Source: Prionace glauca
Lineage: Eukaryota; Chordata; Chondrichthyes; Carcharhiniformes; Carcharhinidae
NCBI GenBank assembly: GCA_037974335.1
Contig: CM075760.1
Span: 24,661,538 to 24,725,537, forward strand
DNA: 64,000 nucleotides
Reading direction: 5' to 3'
The translations under genes and the position numbers were made by a program. The notes under the pieces were generated by a model, which saw only the letters and a program-made list of their open reading frames with translations, was not told the DNA's origin and ran no database searches. Positions 30,846-43,000 of the stretch are shown here, one piece after another (the stretch's first letter is position 1; each line of letters starts with the position of its first letter).

Positions 30846-32984
30846 TGTGTCACAAGTACATAAAATAGTTCTTGCCCTCTTCTTTTCCTTTACTCTGTAG
30901 CTGCTTGTAAACCATTAAATCTCTAACCTCTTCCATTTTGGATAAAACATCAGCGACCTAAAACATTCACTGTTTCCCTCTCCAAAGAGGATATTTGATC
31001 TGTTGAGTTTTTCAAACACTTTCTGTTTTGAGTTGGGATTTGCAGTAACTTCAGTATTTTTTAAAATCAATAGGGATTAGTTTTTTGGACTGAACTTTAC
31101 CTGTTTAAACAGTTAAAGTGCTGAGTTTTTTTTAATAAGATACAAAGGTGTGTCATCCCGTTTAACATGAAACGAAACAAAGTGAGGATTTCTCATTTCA
31201 AAAGATGTTTCTAATTCAGTATATATTTTGCATGGGGTCCGCCTACGGGTGCCATTCACTCAGTCATCTGTGCCAATTTATACAAGATGTGGGACGACGA
31301 GAGTCCACATTGCAACGAGTCACACCGTGCAAACGACAGCACTCTGATCTATGATACTAGGCCTTTCTCCCAACACATACACACACACACACACTTGCTC
31401 AAAAATTGCCTGTCTCCAGTCGAATGGTTATTGATGTGTGACACCAACTGTTCCTTTATTTCAAAGAAGAGTTAAAGAGTAACTTTCATGAAGCTTACTC
31501 CTTCAAACATGATTTACACATCTGCTCGATAATAAAACTTTAGATGACAGAGGTTTATGTGAGAAAATAAACAAATGAAATGCAGGATTGCAATTATTTC
31601 TCCCCAAAATAATAAAGTCCAAGGTGAATTCCGTAGCTAAAATGTGTTTCACTTGCTGTCTGTAGATCGGAAAACAGGTTCATTTTATCATTTCTTCAGG
31701 GAAATATAGCATATTAACCGCGTTATCAGTGGTCATTTCTGTGAAATCCATCCTGTGCTCGCTGAATGTGAGAGCAGGAGGATAAGATGTGCAAAACGGT
31801 CAAAGTGACTTCAGGTGTTTCCGATGTACATCTAATAAAAAGAATTAGGGAGTAGGAACGCAGTTTGATGATCACTCATGATCAAAATGAAGGGCAGAGT
31901 AGACTCGGAAATACTGAATGTCCTACTCATGCTTCTAATTTCTGTTTCTAAAACCCTCAGAAGGAAATAACTATTCTGATATCCGTGAGCAAAATGGAAT
32001 TGGGCAGAAATGAGAAGAGATGGTCTTTGAATTTGAGATTGGAACCCAGATCAATATCTCCCCTCACCTGCTGTTCTTGATGTAGACACGAAGGCAATGT
32101 TTGTGGGAGGTGAAGGTAACCATGGAATGAGCAAGCAGCAGTTTGGTTAGGTATACAATGGGATCATCCCCCTTGCCAATGGTGCAATATAGAGGTACCA
32201 AACAATGAGTGAATCTGTTTGTTCACTGGTCTGTAACGAAGGTGCTATTTCTAACTTAATTATTCCTCTGGAGACGTTCACTCAGAATAAATGTGGGACA
32301 CAATGAAACCACTGCAGAGCGCAGCTCTCAGCTTCATTTCACTTTCTGGGAGAGGATGCATGGACCAGCGAAAGGTCTCTTCTTCGCCATTTCTTATCCC
32401 ATTCTCGCCGCCGTTGGTGTTCCTGGTTGGTGAAAGATCCCAAATTATTCTCATGACGTGAAATGTATGGCGTTGCATAAACATGAACCTTTTTATTGTT
32501 GAACATTTGGTTTTATCAGGGGCATTAAAGTCCACACTCGGAGATACGGTGTGATCTCAGACAGTTGTACCATGTTACAATATTCTGGAAAGGCGAAATG
32601 TTGGAGGGATTGACAATTTGAAGAACGAGATTATAAAAAGAGAGACGGTGCCTTAATGGGGGCTGATAGGGCTGATGGAGGGATGGGATTAGTACGATGA
32701 AGAATAGTGACAGTAAATTTTCGGAGAATCTGAAATTTGATAGTTATCTGAGGGGATCACCTCAGTGACCAGAGCGCGGAATTAAAATTTGGACTGATTC
32801 CCCCTAACTTAAAAAACATTAATCCAGTTTTGAATGTCGTGTCATTGCCAAGACTTTACAATCACTGGAGCCTGAAGTTGGCAAAGTGAAGGATGGGGTC
32901 GTATTCAGTAACTGATTGGAGAGCGCAGCGGCTGGTGTTTACATCCCTCCCAGTAAGACCTCTCTCTGCCTCTTTCTATTTCAG
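30846..32984. other. No gene seen; likely intron or upstream region of the receptor
   Basis: Anonymous AT-rich sequence with a CA run at about 31377-31395. The first exon of the receptor at 32985 should lie upstream; I could not recognise it here. Confidence 0.4.
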
Positions 32985-33874
32985 CCAACCTGGTGACGAT
33001 CGTAATCTTATCCCGAGGACGGTGCGGACTGTCAGGGTGCATCACCTACTACCTGATCGCGATAGCATTGACTGATTTCCTTGTCATCGTCAGTGCCGTC
33101 ATCCTCAACCGGATTGGCCGCATCTACTTTCAGAACAGCGTCCTGTCGACCACTCCCGCATGTACACTCACCAATCTGCTGGTCTATTTTACCCGGGATG
33201 CATCTGTCTGGTTGACAGTGGCTTTTACCATCGACCGTTTTGTGGCCATCTGCTGCCAGAGCCTGAAGACCAGGTACTGCACCGAGAAAACAGCATTGCT
33301 GGTTATAGGAATAGTCTGTGTCCTGAGCTGTGTCAGGAATGTCCCTTTCTATTTCTCTTACCAGCCCCTGTACATCCTGGACGGGGTGCCCTGGTTCTGT
33401 GTTTTTAAGCCCAGTTATTACACGCTGCCCGCCTGGCAGGCATTTGACTGGTTGGATAACATCTTAACCCCATTTCTCCCGTTCCTCCTCATCCTGCTTC
33501 TTAATGCTCAAACCGTAAAACACATCTTAGTGGCCAGCAGAGCTCGCAGTAGACTCCGGGGCACGGAGGGTCACGGGGACCCAGAGATGGCCAACCGCAA
33601 GAGGTCCATCATCCTGCTGTTTGCCATCGCCCTCAGCTTCCTCCTCCTCTGGGTCACCTATATCATATACTTCCTCTATGTGTGGATTACAGGTCTGGGC
33701 TACCGCACCAGCCTGGATTTCAAAGACCCACGGTACATCTTTCAGGAAACAGCAAACATGCTCCAGCTAGTCAGTTCCTGCAACAACGTCTTCATCTACG
33801 CAGTCGCTCAGACTAAGTTCCGAGAGGACCTGAAGAAGGTTCTACTGAGCCCCTTCACCAAGCTCACTGGCTAA
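32985..33874 (+). CDS. GPR139-like class A G-protein-coupled receptor, last exon
   Basis: An acceptor TCTATTTCAG ends at 32984 and an open frame of about 296 codons runs to TAA at 33872-33874. The first two bases complete a split codon, giving xNLVTIVILSRGRCGLSG, the end of TM1. Then come TM2 (YYLIAIALTDFLVIV), a TM3 with WLTVAFTIDRFVAICC (DRF in place of DRY), TM4, TM5 (LTPFLPFLLILLLNAQTV), a basic loop (SRARSRLRG), TM6 (SIILLFAIALSFLLLWV) and TM7 (CNNVFIYA in place of NPxxY), ending in a short tail. This pattern, including RYCTEKTA and the intron in TM1, matches the orphan receptor GPR139 type found in many copies in sharks. It would sit in the plasma membrane and signal through G proteins; the ligand is unknown. 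The N-terminal exon is not seen. Codon use and the frame are undisturbed, so it looks functional. Confidence 0.85.
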
Positions 33875-34069
33875 AACACAAATCAGCACGTGTTTGGCTT
33901 TCATCAATTTAGACCAATGTGTATCCCGTCTGTCTGAAATCAGACACGATTGGGCTTTAGATACAGGACTTAGGAGATGTAAGCGCCATAATACAGTTCT
34001 CACAGCCCCCGTTATTGTTCTGAATGAATGCTGAGTTATTGTTAACTTCCTAGAAGAGATAATGTAGTG

Positions 34070-34870
34070 ATGGAGATTTTCAGCATTGAAAGAGGCCCTT
34101 CGGCCATATAACTCCTATCTCATCACATCCCATTTTGCCTCAGGTAGTTCTCTTCTTTGCATGCTATGACTTTTCAAGTGTTCATCTAAATGCTTCTTAA
34201 ATGTGAATGTTCTTTCCCCTGCCATACTTTCGGCTGTGAGTTCCCGATTCCCACCGCCATCTAGGTTAACGAGTTTTTTTTTGCAAGTCCCCTTTCAATA
34301 TCATGTTCCTATCCTTAAATCTATGCCCCTGGTTATTGACAAATTTACGAAGCAGAATGGTTATTCTCATCTGGATGATCTATATCCCTCATAGTTTGGT
34401 ACAAATCAGTGCGTTTCCCCTCATCCTTCTCCACATTAAGGTAAATAGCCCCAGCCTATCCAGCCTCTTTTCATCGCTGCAAACTTCACCCCAGGCTGCA
34501 TCCCGTTCAATTCACTTAATATCCTTTCTAATTCAACAATATCTGTATGTGTAGTGAACTGAACCCTCGAATGCGTACTGAATCGAAACTATTCTCCTTG
34601 TTAAAGTAGTTTGGCACCAGTATCATCCGAATGAATCTGCACATGGTTCACTAACCGTGGCATCATGGGAGTTTTATACAGCACCAGCATAATTCCTGAG
34701 CTCGTCTCATCAATGCTTCTGCTAATAAAGGCAAGTACACCATGTGAACTCTTAACTACATCATCTGTCCTGCGCTTTGCATCCTATCACTGCCTTTCAC
34801 TATCTGTGTTTGTTCTCAGCCTGTTGCCCCTGTGACATTTCCAGTTCGGAAGCAAAACCACAAATTCTCA
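34070..34870 (-). mobile_element. LINE 3' half, antisense
   Basis: GAAAGAGGCCCTTCGGCC ... CTTAAATCTATGCCCCTGG ... CTAATAAAGGCAAGTACACC reads in reverse as a CR1-like tail, UTR and ORF2 end. Confidence 0.65.
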
Positions 34871-34984
34871 CTCCACTGATGCTGACAGAATTGCTTTCCA
34901 CCAGGAAGCAATTCAGGATTGTTTACAAAGACATTATTTGTTAATATATCGAAACCAGCCTGCAAACCTGCAAGGGCTGAACAC

Positions 34985-35690
34985 GAATCACTAACGCACC
35001 AAAATGGTAGGGCGTTTAGGAAAATTACAAAACATCGAGATGTAGGGGTACAAGGTCAGAGCTCAATGAAAGTGGAGTTACAGGTGGAGATGATGGTGAA
35101 GAAGGCATTCGACATGCTTCGTTTCATTGGTGTGAACATTGAATGCAGGGGTTGTACTAGACATTGGAATACTGTGTACAGCCCTGGTCACTCTATTATA
35201 GAAAGGATATTATTAAACAAGAAAGAGTGCAGAAAAGATTTACGAATGTGCTCACGGGACTTGATGGTTTGAGTTATAAGAAGTGGTTGGATAGATTGGT
35301 TATTTTCTGGAGCGCAGGAGGCTGAGGGGTTATCTTATAGAGGTTCATGTAATAATATGGGGCATAGTTCAGTTTAGATAGTGCATATCTTTTTCCAACT
35401 GCATTGGTGTCTAAATCTAGAGGGCATAGGTTTAACGTGAGTTGGGAAAGATTTAAAAGAGTCCAGAGGCACTTTTTTTTCGCACAAAGGGTCGTGAATG
35501 TCTGGAACAAGTTGCCAGAGCTAGTGGTACAGGCGGGTGTAATTTTGTCTTAAAAAAAAACGCCAGCTATCGAGGAATATGAGCCAAACTTAGGCAATAG
35601 GTACCATTTTAGTTGTTTAAAAAGGGAGGCATAGATATGTCGGGCCGAATGGCCTGTTTCAATGCTGTAAAACTCTGTGAGTGATTGACT
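34985..35690 (+). mobile_element. CR1-like LINE, 3' part
   Basis: Plus-strand pieces read VKKAFDMLRFIGVNIE, then VQKRFTNVLTGLDGLSYKK, then FFAQRVVNVWNKLPELVV-like words, and the tail GGGCCGAATGGCCTGTTTC. Frames are broken. Confidence 0.7.
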
Positions 35691-36715
35691 CTGTTTCATC
35701 TTCCTGATTCTCCCAGATACTGATTACAGATGAGTCAGCCTCGGATTTAAATGGATGAAGGAGATATCATTATGCTGGGTTGTAAAATGCGATTGGCTGA
35801 GTAACTTGTCAGGAATTATGATTGCTGTATGTTTGCTGAACTTAACTGATTTTTAAACTAACATGAGGCGGGAATGATCGATAAGAAAATCTATAATTGA
35901 TCTGTTATTGATTGTACACGTTAGATTCATTGGAAAGTTCTGCGCTCTGTTCGAGAGCCACTTAACCCTTTCTGTCATCTCCCAGAAGCTGTTTGTTGTG
36001 TTTTTGTTTTAAATAAATATTACGTCTTTATACAGAGATATCTGCCTCGTGAGTTTATATTCTCTGTAGTTAAAGACAGTATTGGTCACCTCAAATTATC
36101 CCATAACACTAGCCATAATTTGGAAATGTGTAATTTATTATGTTCTTATGTGAAATCCGCCTCAATCTCTTGGTTGAACCTGATGGTTTGCACCTCTGTT
36201 CTGCCTGTGTTCTCTATCTAGCTTGTGGTATGCCTGACTTGTAAGTATTGCATCAGACGATGTATAGAGAAACTCACTCTGTTAACCCACGCTGTTGCGA
36301 CTCTGATAGTGTTTTTAAGGGGCAGGGAAAGGAAACTATTTCCTCCCAAACACGAACCCCCATTGGTCGCGGATGAAGCAGAACCTTTACTGTTTAGAAT
36401 TACCTGAAACTCGGTCAGTGACAGATCAGTTTATGAGTGAAATCATCGGTGTCTCCGCCTTCTTCACTCATTCTGTCTCTGGATTTTATCGAAGACAGGC
36501 AGAGATGAAGATGTATTTACACGGATTGGCCACGGGGTGGCGCAGAGACTCTTTCACTGAACGGCCTTGAGTTCAACCACATCCCAGACATGACCGGGGG
36601 AACATTCCTGTCTGGGAAAAGGGGGAAACTCTATAATAGGGAAGATCGGGCGGAGGTGATGGGTTCGGAGAACAGAATGAAGCCAAGGCAGAGATGGTTA
36701 AAGTTTAATTCAATA
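35691..36715. other. No gene seen, downstream of the IgM cluster
   Basis: Anonymous DNA between the LINE and the distal IgM poly(A) signal. Confidence 0.4.
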
Positions 36716-36721
36716 TTTATT
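36716..36721 (-). terminator. Poly(A) signal for membrane IgM
   Basis: AATAAA on the minus strand, about 450 bases downstream of the membrane-form stop at 37172. It is the first canonical signal I see there. Confidence 0.55.
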
Positions 36722-37171
36722 TCAAAAATTCAGAGAATATTTTACAGCAAAATTATTTTTTTAAGACACGGAAGTGAACACAGCGATCGAGCTTCACATT
36801 GAGAACAGAACACATGCACAGAGAATCCGTCAATATTTGTACATCTGTTCCATACACCAGAAAGGGAAAACAGGACATTAATAGAATGAGGAATTAACAA
36901 AGGTGAATAAGGAATTAGAAACGTTCTTATTTATCCATGAAATTTAAATACGGGAAAACTATTAATCACAATTAAATTTATAAGAAAAATATGTCGTATA
37001 TTTCACACTGAAAATTGAAATAAGGTCTATGATTGCTTCAGTTTCAGATTCAGAATGATAAACTGTAAGAATTTTACTGATAGAGTCACCAAGAGGAGAT
37101 ATTGTACATGAGCCACACAGAGATCTTGATAATCAGCTGAGGGGAATCTGCAGCGTCCAAAATTCAACCCA

Positions 37172-37180
37172 TCATTTGAT
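37172..37180 (-). CDS. IgM membrane exon 2 (coding part)
   Basis: After the acceptor TTTATTTTACAG the exon adds ATC AAA TGA, that is Ile-Lys-stop. The cytoplasmic tail becomes ...LVKIK, parallel to the KVK end of mammalian membrane IgM. The 3' UTR continues leftward to about 36.7 kb. Confidence 0.8.
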   Translation of the reverse strand: MK

Positions 37181-37320
37181 CTGTAAAATAAAGATACAAT
37201 ATTGAAGCATTTGTTTATGATGTGGGACATTAATGTTAGAGTTTTTAATCAGTGAAACATTGAGAGATTTTTCAAATCCATTCTGCCAGTTTGCAATGTG
37301 AGTGAATTGAATCATCTCAC

Positions 37321-37448
37321 CTTCACCAGAGTGACGGCAGTGCTGTAGAAAATGCTCAGGAAGAACAGGACGATGAATGTCGAAGCGGTTGTCCAGATGT
37401 TGCTGTTATCATCCTCATTGTCTTCAATCCAGATGCGGTCGGTGAGGT
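37321..37448 (-). CDS. IgM membrane exon 1 (transmembrane)
   Basis: This 128-bp exon lies between acceptor CCGCCCCTAG and donor GTGAGATG. Spliced from the cryptic donor inside CH4 it reads [19 protein letters not shown] then TTAST and [19 protein letters not shown]. The acidic linker and the single membrane helix with polar Ser/Tyr/Thr residues are typical of membrane IgM, which pairs with the CD79 signalling partners. Phase 1 in, phase 0 out. Confidence 0.92.
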
Positions 37449-37849
37449 CTAGGGGCGGAGACCAGAAATTGAAATTAAATTACTTTATTTATCCAGGGAT
37501 TTTTTTTCTTTTCCCTGTTCTCCTTCATAAACTGTTAATGTATTCTCTGTATATTTTTCAATGTCTATCTACTCTTACATTCAGGACACTCAGTAACCGA
37601 TCTCCGTAACTATGTTCACACTTGATCGTTATGTACATTCCTTGGACAGTCCATGCCAGAAAGCACTGAAGATGTTTTCTTGAGTATCAGTTCATTTTTG
37701 ATCAATTTGGCACTATCCCTCATTGAAGAATATTATGACTGATATGGAGGAACGTTCACTGATCAATGATTGTTTCCAAAGATGGTGACTGACATGTAAA
37801 CTGTGACTGTTGCTGTTTAAGAGCCGGGATGTAATTTCTGATCTCTTAT

Positions 37850-38665
37850 TTATGGTTGGAACTGTGAGGTGGTCCACTTTGGTAGGAAGAATGGTAGGAA
37901 GGACTATTACTTACGGGGCGAAAAACTGCAGCAGGCGACGGTGCAGAGGGACCTTGTGCATGAGTCGCAAAAACCCAGCTTGCAGGTGCAGCAGGTGGTC
38001 AGGAAGGCGAATGGGATGCTGGCCTTCATAGCGAGGGGGATTGAATATAAAAGTAGGGAGGTCTTGCTGCAACTGTATAGGGCATTGGTGAGGCCGCAGC
38101 TGGAGTACGATGTGCAGTTTTGGGCGCCGCACCTGCGCAAAGATGTTTTGGCCTTGGAGGGAGTGCAGAGAAGGTTTACTAGGCTGATACCGGAGTTGAG
38201 GGGGTTGAGCTATGAGGAGAGGCTGAATAAACTAGGCTTGTACTCGTTAGAGTTTAGAAGAATGAGGGGAGATCTCATTGAGACGTATAAGATGATGAAT
38301 GGGATGGTTAGGATAGAGGTGGAAAGACTCTTCCCGCTCAAAAAAGACAGTAGGACTAGGGGGCACAGCCTCAAGATAAAAGGGGGGCGGTTTAGAACGG
38401 AGTTGAGGAGGAACTTCTTCACTCCAAGGGTGGTGAATCTCTGGAATTCTCTGCCCGTTGAAGTGGTGGAGGCTGCCTCGCTAAATATTTTTAAGACGCG
38501 GGTTGATGGGTTTTTGATAATAGAGGGGATTAAGGGTTATGGGGAGAGGGCGGGAATGTGGAACTGAGCAGCGACAGATCAGCCATGATCTTATTGAATG
38601 ACGGGGCAGGCTCGAAGGGCTAGATGGCCCACTCCTGCTCCTATTTCTTATGTTCTTATGTTGTT
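37850..38665 (+). mobile_element. CR1-type LINE, 3' part, inside the CH4-TM1 intron
   Basis: One unbroken frame (37869-38567) runs from the middle of ORF2 (DYYLRGEKLQQATVQRDL) through HLRKDVLALEGVQRRFTRL to WNSLPVEVVEAASLN. A TTCTTATGTTCTTATG tail follows. Three residues are missing at QRDLVHES relative to the copy at 9154. It lies opposite to Ig transcription. The intact frame suggests a recent insertion. Confidence 0.9.
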
Positions 38666-39467
38666 ATGTAAGTAGATCACTAGCTTAATTTAGTTTTTCC
38701 ACGTGTTTTTGGTGCAATGTACATTGGGCGTGTTGTCGGTAGATATGTCCATTAAAATTCATGTTTAAATTTTACTTTCATCATTTACCTTATTTAAGAT
38801 TTTACATTTGTGTGCGTGTGCATGATCATCTCATGCTCTGCATTAATCTTTGGCTCTGAGTTAATACATGTACAAGAGCGTTAATGTACGCATTCATTTC
38901 CCTGTATTTGTTGATTTGTGTAGTTGTGTGTCTACATCTGAGTGTATATTTCATTTTTTCTGGTATTGTGTGTGAATGACTCTATTATTGTGTTAAGTCC
39001 ATGTATAATTATTAATGCCACTCTTAATCGGTGCATATGTGCCTCTATCTATTACTATGTCTTAATTTCTGTCATTCTAGTAATGTTTGTTTCTCTTTCT
39101 GTGTGCGTCAGTTTTCCCATTTGTTTGTGTGTACTTGTTAACATGTATGGATGTATATACGTGTTGATAGTTCTTCATAACGATATCTTGATTCGTGTTT
39201 GTGTTTCGATATGTAGTAATGTGTGCTATGGTATTCTGTTCTGTTTGAACATGTTAATGTTTGTGTCCACATGTTTGCGTGCAAATGTTTTGCTGTCCAT
39301 TCATCTATATGCAGCCTGCTTCTTTGTTTATATGCATTTCCATATATATCTGTTAATGTGCATAACATTGTCTGTGTCTTTATGTATATCCCTGTCAGGG
39401 TGAATGTGTGCTAATATATATACTTACTTGAGTATATGTATGTGTTTGTGCATTTATGTGGGTCTAA
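38666..39467. other. TG/TA-rich low-complexity intron DNA
   Basis: CH4-TM1 intron. Long TGTGT/TATGT-rich stretch from about 38800 to 39440 without a gene. Confidence 0.6.
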
Positions 39468-39655
39468 AGATGTGCGGGTTAGGTTCATTGGTTATGTTAA
39501 AATTGCCCCTTAGTATCCTGGGATGTGTAGGTTAGAGGGATTAGCAGGTAAAATGGGTAGGGATATGTGGATAGGGTCTGGGTGGGATTTTGTTCGGTGC
39601 AGACTCGATGGGCCGAAGGGCCTGTTTCTGCACTGTAGGGTTCTATGGATAATAC
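39468..39655 (+). mobile_element. tRNA-derived SINE, 3' part
   Basis: AAAGATGTGCGGGTTAGGTT ... ATGGGCCGAAGGGCCTGTTT ... GTAGGGTTCTATGG. Low divergence from the copy at 54228. Confidence 0.75.
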
Positions 39656-41011
39656 ATGCACATGTATCTATCTGTCGATGCATGTATGTGTTTGTGTCTG
39701 GGTCTGTGTACCGATACAGTGAAGTGTATGAACTTGTGTGTTTTATGTGTATTTATGTGAGTGCTTTTGGAAATATTTGATTGTGTGCGTATGTTGTTGT
39801 TTTAGTGCCTGTTTGTACAAGTTTGAATCGACACATTCGTGTGTGTGTGTGTGTGTATGTACGGCTACACCTGTATTTCTAATTGTGATAGTTTTGTGTA
39901 GTATTGTCAGTGTGTATATGTTTTAACTGTTGCTTCAAGTTTTACCGGCAATTGTTAACTGAACGTGATCCAAACAATCCGAATAATGGAGCACATTTTC
40001 AGGCTTTGCTGTTTAAATGTCTTTTATGTGAGTGGCACGGTGATATCAGGAGAGTAAATGAAATAATTCATTGATGCATGTCAGAATCATCAGGGACAGA
40101 ACAGTGAAAACTGGGGAGGATTATATTACTTGTTTAAATTTGTATTATGGGAAATCAATGTCAGCACATGATTAACAGGAACAAGCGTGTTGAAACATTT
40201 TTGAATTATGTTGCATAAATATATATGCATATGTTAGTTTATGTGTATTATATACTTCAATGATACTTTGATAATGAGAATGATACTTCAAAATCTGGAG
40301 CAAAAAAAGAACGGAAGCTAATTTATACTGATGACAACTGACTCCTGATTAGAGAGCCGTTCCCTTCCAAACACGCGACTTAGGGAGAGGGAGGGCAGTG
40401 AGCTCATAGTTTCCCTCTCTCTACCCTGTGATGCAATGCCCCTGATGGTTCTAACCACTGAGGGGGTGGAGATGCAGTGGACTAAATAATGACATTCCTC
40501 CTCTTTTCATTGAGGAAGTTGTGGTATAGGGGTTAGTTATTGATCCTCCCCTCTCTTTGTTGGGTGAGTAGGAATCCAGGATGTTAACAATTTCACTCTC
40601 CCTCAATCTGATGGGGGATTATTTCTCTATGTTTATGTGTGACCCTTACTTCTGTTCAGTGGGTGTGATGCAGCAGCTTAAAGCTGACATGAAAGGGTAA
40701 AGGCATGGACAACGAGAGAAGCAGGAACACCGAGATCTAAATATTGAGAATGTTTGACGCAAATGTTGAAATTGTCGGATTTTTCCTCAGGGAGGAAAGT
40801 CGGTGAAGACATTTTGGAGAATCCTGTAATAAATGTGCTCTACTCTGTCTCTAAGACAGGATGGATCTGAGCTGGGAGCATTGGTTCAACAAGACTTCGG
40901 TCTGAGGCCTGAAAATACCTGACTCAAGCCAAAAAATATCTACTGGAAGGAAAACTGAAAAGCAATCAATGAAGCGATTGGGTATTTCATTTATCGTTAG
41001 AGGAAAATGAT
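39656..41011. other. Intron DNA, no feature seen
   Basis: TG-rich up to about 39930, then anonymous DNA in the CH4-TM1 intron. Confidence 0.5.
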
Positions 41012-41026
41012 TTTATTCTTTTTATT
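41012..41026 (-). terminator. Two poly(A) signals for secreted IgM
   Basis: AATAAA occurs twice on the minus strand (41021-41026 and 41012-41017), about 28 and 37 bases after the secretory stop codon. Use of these sites against the distal one at 36716 would set secreted versus membrane IgM. Confidence 0.75.
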
Positions 41027-41053
41027 GTAGTTTTTAATGTAACTGAGGGACTC

Positions 41054-41445
41054 TCATTGACATGAATTAACAGTGTCCATCAGTGCAAGGGAAATGTTCA
41101 CAAAACTGGGTTTACCGCTGGATTTGTCAACTGTTCTGTTGATGATCTTCAAGGGGATGGCTTCATGTCCCACCACACAGGAGTAAGAAGCGCCGCTGGA
41201 CCATTCCTCTGCTGCAATGGATAACAGGCTGTACATGAAGAAGGAGCGATTGCCGTTCTCCGCCACCACCTCGGTGTTCCTGTAGTTCCCGGGATTCACC
41301 GGCTTGTCGTTGACGGTCCACTTGACGAAGATCTCTCGGGGGGAGAAACCTCTCACTAAGCAGCTGAGGGAGACGAAACTCTGAGCGGAGACTTCTTCTG
41401 CCGAGGGCAGGAGGACAGAGACGACCGGTTCCCGCGGATTTGGAT
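41054..41445 (-). CDS. IgM CH4 exon with secretory tail
   Basis: It follows acceptor TTTTCTGCAG. The reading starts [19 protein letters not shown] and shows the Ig C1-type pattern: [16 protein letters not shown], then [18 protein letters not shown]. The tail is [22 protein letters not shown] split as [20 protein letters not shown] and a stop. The tail keeps the N-glycosylation site NIS and the near-terminal Cys used for IgM multimers in vertebrates. An internal donor at 41114-41115 (AGCGGTAAAC) joins to membrane exon 1 in phase 1, so the membrane form ends CH4 at 41116. Other glycosylation sites: NRS, NRT. Confidence 0.95.
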
Positions 41446-41634
41446 CTGCAGAAAATGTACAATCAATATCAATAAACTGGAGAATCCTGGAGACAATGAA
41501 ACCGCTGGTTAGATCTCAGGAAAATGTGCTTCGCTTTTGATTTTAAACGTTTCCATTTTTGACTTCCGGCTTGGAGGAGAGGTGAACACAATTGTTTTCT
41601 CAAATAACTCAGGGGGGCTGACTGGGAAGTTTCA

Positions 41635-41800
41635 GAAATTTTACAGCACAGAATCAGGCCATTCGGCCGAACTGATCCACTTTTCTTATTGGTTTCCTAG
41701 TTTTGATGCTCCACATCAGACTCCCCCCTTCTTCTTCGATCTAAACCCAGTAACATCGACTTCAGTTCACTTTTCATTCATCAACACATCAAACTCCCCA
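41635..41800 (-). mobile_element. LINE 3' tail, antisense, in CH3-CH4 intron
   Basis: TTTTACAGCACAGAATCAGG / CCATTCGGCCGAACTG reads in reverse as a CR1-like tail. Confidence 0.55.
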
Positions 41801-41929
41801 TAAAAATATCGATCGGCCCATAGTTGCTTCGTTGTAGTTTTTTTTCCATTCAGGGGAAACCATTAATGCACTGAGTATTAAATATTGACTTGTACACTTC
41901 CACTGGAGATAGCCACAGAGATGCATTTA

Positions 41930-42666
41930 CATAGAAACATTGAAACATAGAATAGTACAGCACAGTACAGGCCCTTTGGCCCTCAATGCTGTGCCGAACT
42001 ATGTCCAATCCTAAGATCAAGCTATCCCACTCCCTATCATTCTGGTGTGCTCCATGAGCCTATCCAATAACGGCTTGACACTTCTCAAAGTGTCCGACTC
42101 CACTATCGCAGCAGGCAGTGTATTCTACACCCCACCACTCTGTGAGTGAATAATGTACCTTGGACATCCCTCCTATATCTCCCACCATGAACCTTAAATT
42201 TATGCCCCCTAGTAACAGCTGCATCCACCTGAGGAAATATTCTCTGCACGTCCACTCTATCTATCCTCCTCATCATCTTAGACATCTCTTTTAAGTCGCC
42301 TTTGATCCTCCTCTGTTCTAAAGAGAAAAGCCCCAGCTCCCTCAACCTTTCCTCATAAGACCTACCCTCCAAACCAGGCAGCATCCTGGTAAATCTCCTC
42401 TGCACTCTCTCCAATGCTCCCACATCCTTCTTATAGTGAGGTTACCAGAACTGCACTCAATATTCCAAATGTGATCCGATATAGTTGCAGCATAACCCCA
42501 CAGCCTTCAACTCAAACTCCCTATAAATAACCGGTAAAACACAATAGGTCTTCTTCACGGCTCTATCCACTTGAGTGGTAACCTTTAGAGATCTGGGGAT
42601 ATGAACCCCAAGATCTTTCAGTTCCTCCACAATCCTCAGAACCCTACCTACATTTTGACCCCACAT
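41930..42666 (-). mobile_element. CR1-type LINE, 3' half, in CH3-CH4 intron
   Basis: The minus strand reads LKDLGVHIPRSLKVTTQVDR, SHLEY, then ALERVQRRFTRMLPGLEGR, then GGRYRRDVQGTLFTHRVV, and ends with the TTTGGCCCTCAATGCTG (reverse) tail at 41930-42000. It is in the same orientation as the Ig transcript and supplies most of this intron. Broken into at least two frames. Confidence 0.8.
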
Positions 42667-42691
42667 TTATTGCTTCAATCTCTCAGCTCAC

Positions 42692-43000
42692 CTGTTTCCT
42701 TGTGGATAGATGCTCTTAAAGGAGTCGGCAGATCCTGATGGTTCACCACGCACTCAAACACAGCAGCACTCAGCCAGGCTTGTGTGGAGATGTTTAATTT
42801 GCTGATCACGCTGTCACGATCCGCTCCGGGTTTTTCGGCAATCTCTGATTTCAAATACTTCCTGTCTCGGATCCAGGACACGTTAACTCCATAAGGAGCA
42901 TGAGAAATGATGCAGGTTAAGGTCGCGGTCGCCTCCAGTAAGACCTGTTCTATTGGTGGTGGCTGTATCTTCACTGTAGATTCATGGCATTCGAGAAGAT
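42692..43000 (-). CDS. IgM CH3 exon
   Basis: This 309-bp exon lies between acceptor TTTCATTCACAG and donor GTGAGC, phase 1 at both ends. It starts [19 protein letters not shown], then [22 protein letters not shown] and [14 protein letters not shown], giving the paired Cys and Trp of an Ig C1 domain. The extra Cys in LLECHES may make an inter-chain bridge (inference). Sites for N-glycosylation: NVS and NIS. Confidence 0.95.
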
